Shown: one piece after another, positions 58,063 through 64,000 of the stretch
Layout: every line of letters begins with the position of its first letter
How positions within the stretch are numbered: position 1 is the stretch's first letter
Origin: Streptomyces sp. NBC_00102
Lineage (GTDB): Bacteria; Actinomycetota; Actinomycetes; Streptomycetales; Streptomycetaceae
Length of the DNA: 64,000 nt
Direction: 5' to 3'
NCBI RefSeq assembly: GCF_026343115.1
Contig: NZ_JAPEMC010000001.1
Coordinates: 620,001-684,000, forward strand
Program-made: the position numbers and the translations under genes
The notes under the pieces: generated by a model
Database searches by the model: none
What the model saw: only the letters and a program-made list of their open reading frames with translations
What the model was told of the DNA's origin: nothing

Positions 58063-59211
58063 TCAGAGTGACGCGTACACCGACTCGACCAGCGCCATCT
58101 TCCGCGGGTCGTCGGCGAGCCCCACGCCCATCCGGTTCATGACGTAGCCGAGCGCCACCCCCGACTCCGGGTCGGCGAGCCCGCAGGAGCCGCCCGCCCC
58201 GTCGTGGCCGACCGCCCGCGGGTTGGGGCCGTAGGAGGCGTTGGGGCCGCTCAGCCAGACGCCGAGGGCGATCTCCGTCTCGTGCGCGAACCCGGCGCCC
58301 AGCACGAGGTCGCGGCAGCTCCCCTGTCCCTCCCGTACGCGCTCGGCGGCGGCCTCGGACAGCACGCGCCGGCCGGAGAGCGTGCCGCGCCCGGCGAGGA
58401 TGCCGTAGAGGGCGGCGACCGCGCGGGCGGTGCCGTGGCCGTTCGCCGCCGGGATCTCGGCCGCCCGCCAGGCGGCGGTGTTGGCCGCGGCGGCTCCCGT
58501 ACCGGGGTTGACGAAGGAGGCGACGGCCACCGGGGGCAGGCGCGCGAAGAACGCGAGTTGGGCCGCCGTGGCCTTCGTCGTGACGAGTTCGGCGACCCGG
58601 CCCGCCTCCTTCTCCGGCAGTCCCACGGTGAAGTCGATCCCGAGGGGGCCGGTGACCTCGCGCCGGAGGAACTCCCCGGGCAGTTCGCCGCTGATCCGGC
58701 GGACCACCTCACCGACCAGGAATCCGTACGTCAGGGCGTGGTAGCCGGAACGGGTCCCGGGTTCCCACCACGGCTCGGTCGCGGCCAGCCGGGACGTGGT
58801 CAGCTCCCAGTCGTAGAGGTCGGCGAGGGAGTGCGGCTCGCGCAGCCCGGCGAGGCCGGCCCGGTGCGAGAGGAGATCGCGCACCGGGATGTGCTCCTTG
58901 CCGGCGGCGCCGAACTCGGGCCAGTACACGGCCACCGGGGCGTCGAGGTCGAGCAGGCCCCGGTCGGCGAGGATGTGGGCGCAGAGCGCGGTCGGGCCCT
59001 TGGTGGTGGACCAGACGTTGACGAGGGTGTCCCGCTCCCAGGGGCGGGTCCGCGCGCCGTCCGCCCAGCCGCCCCAGAGGTCGACGACCGGCGTGCCGTC
59101 CACCAGCACGGTGACGGCCGCGCCCAGTTCGTCGCGTACGGCGAAGTTCTCCTCGAACGCGGTACGCACGCGGGCGAACCGTTCGTCGCAGTGGCCTTGG
59201 ATCCGCACCAC
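58063..59211 (-). CDS. Serine hydrolase, beta-lactamase/esterase family
   Basis: 382 residues: the SxxK motif is STTK (in LVNVWSTTKGPTALC), the YxN-like motif is YHA (GYHALTYGFLVGEV), and the third motif is HDGAGG, typical of EstB-like esterases and class C-like hydrolases. It has no signal peptide, which favours an intracellular esterase over a resistance enzyme. GTG start with a GGAGGAGG box. It ends next to the minisatellite. Confidence 0.88.
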   Translation of the reverse strand: MVRIQGHCDERFARVRTAFEENFAVRDELGAAVTVLVDGTPVVDLWGGWADGARTRPWERDTLVNVWSTTKGPTALCAHILADRGLLDLDAPVAVYWPEFGAAGKEHIPVRDLLSHRAGLAGLREPHSLADLYDWELTTSRLAATEPWWEPGTRSGYHALTYGFLVGEVVRRISGELPGEFLRREVTGPLGIDFTVGLPEKEAGRVAELVTTKATAAQLAFFARLPPVAVASFVNPGTGAAAANTAAWRAAEIPAANGHGTARAVAALYGILAGRGTLSGRRVLSEAAAERVREGQGSCRDLVLGAGFAHETEIALGVWLSGPNASYGPNPRAVGHDGAGGSCGLADPESGVALGYVMNRMGVGLADDPRKMALVESVYASL

Positions 59212-59308
59212 GGTGGCCTCCTCCTCGTCCTGGACGGGCCCGGGATCGGGAGCCCGCCGCGCTTCGGTACGGGGACGGGGGTACGCCGCCGCCTGACACG
59301 CGATCAGG

Positions 59309-59322
59309 CCCCCCCCCCCCCC
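59309..59322. repeat. Run of 14 C residues
   Basis: Fourteen consecutive C in the spacer between the serine hydrolase and DinB-like genes (G-run on their coding strand). Such tracts slip easily. It lies about 100 bp upstream of the hydrolase start. Confidence 0.9.
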
Positions 59323-59377
59323 GGACCCGCAACATACCGACTGGTCGGACGGACGGGAAGGTGTGACGCCGGGGCGG

Positions 59378-59923
59378 CTACAGCCCCACTGCTCCGTCGA
59401 TCCCCTGGCGCAGCAGGTCGGCGTGGCCGTTGTGCCGCGCGTACTCCTCCACCATGTGCAGCAGGACCCACCGGAGCGAAATCCGGCCCTGCCAGGGGTC
59501 GTTGGCGGACACGTCGAGATCCGGGGCCTCGGCGACGAACCGTTCCGCGAAGTCGACCTCTGCCCGCCAGACCCGCCATGCCTCCGCGGTTCGCGCGGCT
59601 CCGGGTCTCGCGCGGTCGAACGCGCCGTCCGGCTCGTCGACGGTGGAGAAGGGCGCCGGACCTTCCTGGCCGGCCAACCGCTGCCTGAACCAACGGTGTT
59701 CGACGTCGGCGAGGTGCCGGACGAGTCCCAGCAGGGACAGCCCGGAGAAGTCCACGGAGCGCATGGCCATGGCTTCGGGGTCGAGCCCGGAGCACTTCAG
59801 GACCAGGGTGTCCCTCTGGCGGCGCAGGGAGGCGACGAGCATGGTCCGCTCGTCGCTCTGCGTGGGGACCTCGACCCGTGGGTCGTTTCCGGGGTCGGTG
59901 AACATCTCCGCAAACCGTTGCAT
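59378..59923 (-). CDS. DinB/DUF664 family protein
   Basis: 181 residues: LVASLRRQRDTLVLKCSGLD, SGLSLLGLVRHLADVEHRWF (first metal His) and WVLLHMVEEYARHNGHADLLR (second and third His). This is the four-helix DinB fold of the mycothiol-dependent enzyme superfamily, which includes thiol S-transferases and detoxification enzymes. A metal-dependent thiol transferase role is likely but not proven. The start is the ATG of MQRFAEMF. Confidence 0.88.
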   Translation of the reverse strand: MQRFAEMFTDPGNDPRVEVPTQSDERTMLVASLRRQRDTLVLKCSGLDPEAMAMRSVDFSGLSLLGLVRHLADVEHRWFRQRLAGQEGPAPFSTVDEPDGAFDRARPGAARTAEAWRVWRAEVDFAERFVAEAPDLDVSANDPWQGRISLRWVLLHMVEEYARHNGHADLLRQGIDGAVGL

Positions 59924-59992
59924 GTCCGGGATTGTGACCGATGTACACCCGGGTCGCACCGGTTTTCATCCTTCCGGTGAGGGCCCGGTACA

Positions 59993-60568
59993 TCAGTGGG
60001 CCGGTGGCTCCAGGGAGAGGCTCCAACGGCCCGGCTGTCCGACGAGGGTGACCGCCGAAAGCGGGCGCGCGTCGATGTTCCAGTACGCGGAGGGCGGGGC
60101 CTTCAGCGCGTAGACGAGGGCCGCGCGGACCACCGGGGGCTCGGCCACCGCGACGATGGAACCGCCGTCCGCGGGACGGGTGTCGAGCCAGTGGCCGATG
60201 CGGGTGATGAAGCCGAGCAGCGGCTCGCCGCCGTGCGGCGCGGAGCGGGGATCGGCCAGCCACGCGTCGACGGCGGCGGGCTCGCGGGCCGCGACCTCCG
60301 CCAGGGTCATGCCCCGCCAGCGCCCCATGTCACAGTCCCGCAGGTCGGGTTGGGCCATGGGGGCGTAGCCGAGGGCGTCACCGGTGGCCCTGCTGCGGGG
60401 GGTCGGCGCGCAGTAGCGGAGATCGGCCGCACCGAGCGGGACCAGGGCGTGTGCGGCGAATTGCACCTCGCGCCATCCGGCGTGGTCGAGCGGGCGGTCG
60501 TCGTCGAAGCGCTCGGCGAGCAGCGAGGAGCTTCGCGCCGCCACCACGAGGGAAACCCGAACACTCAT
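59993..60568 (-). CDS. Histidine phosphatase-fold protein lacking catalytic histidines
   Basis: 191 residues with the phosphoglycerate mutase-like order: VSLVVAARSSSLLAERF at the RHG position, YCAPTPRSRATGDAL, DCDMGRWRGMTLAEV, and VAEPPVVRAALVYAL. The first motif reads ARSS instead of RHG and the last has no His, so both catalytic histidines are absent. It may be an inactive binding protein or use different chemistry. ATG start. Confidence 0.65.
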   Translation of the reverse strand: MSVRVSLVVAARSSSLLAERFDDDRPLDHAGWREVQFAAHALVPLGAADLRYCAPTPRSRATGDALGYAPMAQPDLRDCDMGRWRGMTLAEVAAREPAAVDAWLADPRSAPHGGEPLLGFITRIGHWLDTRPADGGSIVAVAEPPVVRAALVYALKAPPSAYWNIDARPLSAVTLVGQPGRWSLSLEPPAH

Positions 60569-60633
60569 GGCCGCGATCGTGAGGCTGACGGACCTCCGGG
60601 TCAAGAGGGCGCACAGCAAGGCGAGTTGAGGAT

Positions 60634-61065
60634 CTAACGATTGATCAGGGCCATCCAGTTGCCGGGCTGCTCCAGCCCGTGGAAGCCGACCTTCCCATAC
60701 ACGCCGTGGGCGTCGCCCGTGGAGAGCAGAATCCTGCGGACTCCGGCCGGGACGAGGTGATCGCGCACCGCCTCCGCCAGCCGCACGCCGAGCCCCCGCC
60801 CGCGAGCCGCCGGGTCGACGTAGACGTCACAGAGCCAGGCGAAGGTGACGTGGTCCGTCACCACGCGCGCGTACCCGACCTGATTGCCGGAACCGCGTTC
60901 GTACACGCCGAAGTTGAGCGAGGCGGCGATCGCCGCGTCTTGGGTGGCGCGGCTGCGCCCGAGTGCCCAGTAGGTGTCGGTGGAGAGCCAGTGGTGGATG
61001 CGGGCCGGGTCGAGCCGGGCGGGGTCGGTCGAGATGTCGTAGTCCTGCGTGATCGTCTCGGTCAT
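60634..61065 (-). CDS. GNAT N-acetyltransferase
   Basis: 143 residues: acetyl-CoA loop DVYVDPAARGRGLGVRLAEA, then LVPAGVRRILLSTGDAHGVY and the ending YGKVGFHGLEQPGNWM. A small single-domain GNAT with unknown acceptor. ATG start. Confidence 0.88.
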   Translation of the reverse strand: MTETITQDYDISTDPARLDPARIHHWLSTDTYWALGRSRATQDAAIAASLNFGVYERGSGNQVGYARVVTDHVTFAWLCDVYVDPAARGRGLGVRLAEAVRDHLVPAGVRRILLSTGDAHGVYGKVGFHGLEQPGNWMALINR

Positions 61066-61138
61066 GGGCTCAGGCTAGAGCGCACCCTCGTGGGCCCCCA
61101 CCTGTTTTCCGCCGCCCCCGCGCCGCCCCGCCCGCAGG

Positions 61139-62593
61139 TCACCCCCCGAAGCTCCCGAGGGCGTCGTACGCGACGCGCAGGCGCCTGACCCCCTCCGTGA
61201 TCTCCGCCGCGCCGGAGGCGGCCGCGAAGCTGATCCGGACCTGCCCTGCGGGCGGTTCCGCGCAGAAGTACGGGCGCCCGGGGGCGACGGCGACGCCGGC
61301 GCGCAGGGCGGCGGAGACGAAAGCGGCCTCGTCGGCACCGCTGCCGCCACCGGGGACGCGCAGCCAGAGGCTGCCGCCGCCGGACGGCACGTGCGGCAGG
61401 TCGAGTTCGGGCAGAGAACGGCGGAGTTCACCGGCGAGCAGGGTGCGGCGACGGGCCAGGTCGGCGGCGACGGAACGCAGGTGCGTCCCCCAGGAAGGGG
61501 ATCCGACCAGTTCGAGGGCGGTCTCCTGAAGCGGTCTCGGCACGAAGAAGCTGTCCACGACCTGGATCGCGCGCAGCCTCTCCAGCACCGGACCGCGCGC
61601 CGCGAGCGCGCCCACCCGCAGGCTGGGCGAGGTGGCTTTGGTGAGCGAGCAGACGTGCACGACCACCCCGTCGGGGTCGTCGGCGGCCAGCGGTGGCGGC
61701 AGTGGTCCCGCGTCCTCGTGGGCGAGACGGCGGGCGAAGTCGTCCTCGACGACGAACGCGCCCGCGGCCCGCGCGATGCGCAGCATCTCGGCCCTCCGCG
61801 CGGGGGCGAGTACGGCGCCCGTCGGGTTCTGGAAGAGCGGCTGGCAGACGAACACCCGTGCCCCGGTGGCGCGGAACGCGGCGTCGAGCAGTTCGGGCCG
61901 TACGCCGTCCGCGTCCACCGGTACGGGGACGGGCCGCAGCCCGGCGGCGCGGGCGACGGCCAGCATGCCGGGGTAGGTCGGCGACTCGACGAGTACGGGC
62001 GCCCCGGGCGGGGCGAGCGCGCGCAGCGCGGTGGCCAGCGCGCTCTGGCCGCCCGCCGTGACGAGGACGTCGGCCGCGCCGACGCCGGGCCCGATCTCGC
62101 GGGCGAACCAGGCGCGCAGCTCGGGCAGGCCGTCCACCGGCGGCCGGTCCCAGGCACCGGGGCGGCGGCCGGCCCGCGCGAGTGCGGCGGCCAGCGCCCG
62201 TTCGGGCTGGAGGGCGGGGTGCAGGTAGCCGCCGTTGAACTCGATGACGCCCGACGGGGGCGCGGCGAGGGTGACGAGGACCCCCGAGGCGTCGACGGTA
62301 CGGGGCACCACCTCGGGCCCACCGTCACCGCTGAGCGAGACCTCCTGCCAGGAGGTGTCGCCCGGCGCCGGTGCGGTGGTACGCGGCTGGGCGCGGAAGG
62401 CCCCCGCCCCGGGCCGGGTGACGACCAGGCCCTCGGCCGCCAGTTGAGCGAGGGCCCGGGTGACCGTGACCGGGCTGACCCGGAAACGCTCGACGAGGGC
62501 ACGACTCGACGGGAGCTTTCCACCAGGCGAGTAGCGGTTCAGCTCCCCGCGCAGGAATTCCACCAACTCCCCTGCACTGTTACGCTCATTCAT
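61139..62593 (-). CDS. MocR-type GntR regulator fused to an aminotransferase fold
   Basis: 484 residues: an N-terminal GntR winged helix (GGKLPSSRALVERFRVSPVT, ALAQLAAEGLVVTRPGAGAF) and a class I aminotransferase domain (about 110-480) with VTAGGQSALATALRAL and the PLP-lysine segment HVCSLTKATSPSLRVG. MocR proteins sense PLP or an amine and control genes nearby. The divergent EamA transporter gene is the obvious target. ATG start, overlapping the start of that gene by two bases. Confidence 0.9.
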   Translation of the reverse strand: MNERNSAGELVEFLRGELNRYSPGGKLPSSRALVERFRVSPVTVTRALAQLAAEGLVVTRPGAGAFRAQPRTTAPAPGDTSWQEVSLSGDGGPEVVPRTVDASGVLVTLAAPPSGVIEFNGGYLHPALQPERALAAALARAGRRPGAWDRPPVDGLPELRAWFAREIGPGVGAADVLVTAGGQSALATALRALAPPGAPVLVESPTYPGMLAVARAAGLRPVPVPVDADGVRPELLDAAFRATGARVFVCQPLFQNPTGAVLAPARRAEMLRIARAAGAFVVEDDFARRLAHEDAGPLPPPLAADDPDGVVVHVCSLTKATSPSLRVGALAARGPVLERLRAIQVVDSFFVPRPLQETALELVGSPSWGTHLRSVAADLARRRTLLAGELRRSLPELDLPHVPSGGGSLWLRVPGGGSGADEAAFVSAALRAGVAVAPGRPYFCAEPPAGQVRISFAAASGAAEITEGVRRLRVAYDALGSFGG

Positions 62594-63605
62594 GAGAGAC
62601 AACGATAGCGCTACCCCTTTCGTGACGATAGCGCTCGCACCCAGCGCCACCCCCACGCCCGCTCCCGCCACCTCCGGTGCCCCTGCGGGGCCCGCCGCTC
62701 CCCTCTCCCCCTCCTCCGAACGGTCCGGCTTCGTCCTCGCCTCCCTCGGGGTCCTCGCCTTCTCCCTCACGTTCCCCGCCACCGTGTGGGGACTGGAGAG
62801 CTTCGGCCCCTGGTCACTGGTGGCACTGCGCAGCGTGCTCGCCGCGCTGATCGCGGGCTCGGTCCTGCTGGCGGCCCGCATCCCCTGGCCGGGCCGCCGT
62901 CACCTGGGCGGGCTGCTGGTCGTGGCGGGCGGCGTGGTGGCGGGGTTCCCGCTGCTGACCACGCTCGCGCTGAGGACGACGACCTCCTCGCACTCGGCCG
63001 TGGTGGTGGGGCTGCTGCCGCTGACCACGGCGGTGTTCTCGTCCCTGCGGACGGGCAACCGTCCGCCTCGCGCGTTCTGGATCGCGGCGCTCGCGGGGGC
63101 CGCCGTGGTGCTCGCGTTCACGGTCGCCCAGAGCGGCGGCGCCGTCTCGGCCGGTGATCTGTACCTGTTCGGTTCGCTGGTGGTGTGCGCGGCCGGGTAC
63201 GCGGAGGGCGGGCGGCTGGCGCGGATCATGCCCGGCTGGCAGGTGATCGGCTGGGCACTGCTCCTCTCGCTCCCGGTAGCGGTGGCGGGCAGCGCGGTGG
63301 CACTGTCGTACGAGCCCGTCACGCCGGCCTGGCACGGGATCGCCGGCCTGGTCTGGCTGGCGGCCGGGTCCACCTTCACCGGGCTGTACGTCTGGTACCG
63401 GGGCATGGCGGAGATCGGCATCCCGCGCGCCAGCCAGCTGCAACTGGCCCAGCCGCTGCTGACGCTGGTCTGGTCGTTCCTCCTGCTCGGCGAGGACCTC
63501 TCCGCAGCCGCCCCGGTCGCGGCGGTGGCCGTACTCGTCTGCATCGCGGTGACCCAGCGGGCGGGCACCCGGCGCCCGCGCGAGAGCCGGGCACCACGGT
63601 CATAG
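62592..63605 (+). CDS. EamA-family transporter (DMT superfamily)
   Basis: 337 residues with about ten membrane helices in two EamA halves (FVLASLGVLAFSLTFPATVW, LVALRSVLAALIAGSVLLAA, ... ASQLQLAQPLLTLVWSFLLL). The first 45 residues are Ala/Pro/Thr-rich and unlike EamA proteins. The ATG at 62592 shares two bases with the start of the divergent MocR gene, and a GTG at 62622 would avoid that. It exports or imports an unknown metabolite, probably one linked to the MocR ligand. Confidence 0.85.
   Translation: MRDNDSATPFVTIALAPSATPTPAPATSGAPAGPAAPLSPSSERSGFVLASLGVLAFSLTFPATVWGLESFGPWSLVALRSVLAALIAGSVLLAARIPWPGRRHLGGLLVVAGGVVAGFPLLTTLALRTTTSSHSAVVVGLLPLTTAVFSSLRTGNRPPRAFWIAALAGAAVVLAFTVAQSGGAVSAGDLYLFGSLVVCAAGYAEGGRLARIMPGWQVIGWALLLSLPVAVAGSAVALSYEPVTPAWHGIAGLVWLAAGSTFTGLYVWYRGMAEIGIPRASQLQLAQPLLTLVWSFLLLGEDLSAAAPVAAVAVLVCIAVTQRAGTRRPRESRAPRS
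62603..62635. promoter_or_regulatory. Direct repeats at the MocR/EamA divergent promoter
   Basis: CGATAGCGCT occurs at 62603-62612 and 62626-62635, 23 bp apart. MocR regulators often bind direct repeats in the promoter they control. Both copies lie upstream of the MocR start and inside the annotated beginning of the transporter gene, whose true start may therefore be further downstream. Confidence 0.55.
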
Positions 63606-63649
63606 ACTTGTCGACAAAGGGGTCGCCGTCCTGAAGGAGGTCGTTCCCC

Positions 63650-63871
63650 ATGGAAGCTCAGACCGGCGACCGGTTGCTGACCCACGGCAGAACCGTGGGC
63701 CACCCCGACCGCGTCGCGGAGATCGTCGAGGTACGGGGCCCGCACGGCACCCCGCCGTACCGGCTGCGCTACGCCGACGGCCACGAGTCGCTGGCGTACC
63801 CGGGGCCGGACAGCGTGGTGCAGCACGGGGGCGCGGGAAAGACCGCCCGGGAGGAGCCGGGACCGCGGTGA
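63650..63871 (+). CDS. DUF1918 family protein
   Basis: 73 residues: GDRLLTHGRTVGHPDRVAEI, VEVRGPHGTPPYRLRYADGH and ESLAYPGPDSVV, the DUF1918 pattern of small actinobacterial SH3-like barrels of unknown function. AAGGAGG lies nine bases before the ATG. Confidence 0.85.
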   Translation: MEAQTGDRLLTHGRTVGHPDRVAEIVEVRGPHGTPPYRLRYADGHESLAYPGPDSVVQHGGAGKTAREEPGPR

Positions 63872-63917
63872 GGCGGGCCCGGAAGGGACGTGGGGCCGCG
63901 CGGGCTGCCCGGCGGTG

Positions 63918-64000
63918 TCACCAGCCGCCGTGACCGCCACCGTAGTGCCCGCCGCCCGCCGCCCGCCGCCCGCGCCACCGCCGTCCGACCAGCCGCCCGC
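63918..64000 (-). CDS. Partial Gly/Arg-rich C-terminus, gene continues past the window
   Basis: Twenty-six codons before a TGA, read from the right edge of the window and ending GGGHYGGGHGGW. Gly-rich tails of this kind close many actinobacterial membrane proteins. Too short to identify. Confidence 0.35.
   Translation of the reverse strand, partial: GRLVGRRWRGRRAAGGGHYGGGHGGW

Overview
The window is very GC-rich chromosomal DNA with GTG/TTG starts, purine-rich ribosome binding sites (GAGGAG type), many short translational overlaps, and gene content typical of a Streptomyces-type actinomycete: BluB/CobT cobalamin genes, metNIQ, the argCJBDR and argH loci, a eukaryotic-type Ser/Thr kinase, a CYP with its own ferredoxin, and DUF5997. 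From memory the order of the left two thirds resembles the core region around the arginine genes of other Streptomyces. That comparison was not computed.

Left part (1-25 kb), mostly minus strand: a tandem acetyltransferase, a pabB-like chorismate enzyme, a five-tRNA array (Gly, Cys, three Val), a zinc-ribbon protein, an APH-like kinase, a membrane-anchored Ser/Thr kinase, an RNA methyltransferase, and three corrinoid/siroheme genes (a CysG-like protein, a BluB-CobT fusion with a very long disordered N-terminus, and CobL). Next come the methionine importer metN-metI-metQ with a candidate leader peptide, two small membrane proteins, a sigma-like protein, a Tat-exported phosphodiesterase and an acyltransferase.

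Middle part (25-38 kb): argH; a compact P450 - ferredoxin - ferredoxin reductase operon; a HEAT-repeat protein; a flavin-type oxidase; an exported L,D-transpeptidase-like protein; then the argC-J-B-D-R operon with start/stop overlaps. The argH and argC promoters share an element over their -10 boxes that fits an ArgR operator.

Accessory insertion (about 38.2-49.1 kb): short direct repeats, a GIY-YIG-like fragment and a truncated UvrD-type helicase mark a scarred edge. Then comes one tightly packed five-gene operon: an HsdR-like protein, HsdS, an HsdM-like protein, a PtuA-like AAA ATPase and a PtuB-like HNH nuclease. The HsdR-like and HsdM-like proteins are full length but carry substitutions in nearly every ATPase/helicase motif and in the methyltransferase catalytic motif. 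The ATPase and HNH motifs are intact. This looks like a type I restriction scaffold reused as the sensing half of a Septu-like defence operon, and it is the main discovery candidate.

Right part (49-64 kb), ordinary chromosome again: a Fic-like protein, a second HEAT-repeat paralogue, an aldo/keto reductase behind a textbook repressor-controlled promoter, an NAD-binding dehydrogenase, an LRV-repeat protein with a cysteine cluster, DUF5997, a LysR-type effector domain without a DNA-binding domain, cyclophilin, an 18-bp minisatellite, a serine hydrolase, DinB and phosphatase-fold proteins, and a divergent MocR/EamA pair.
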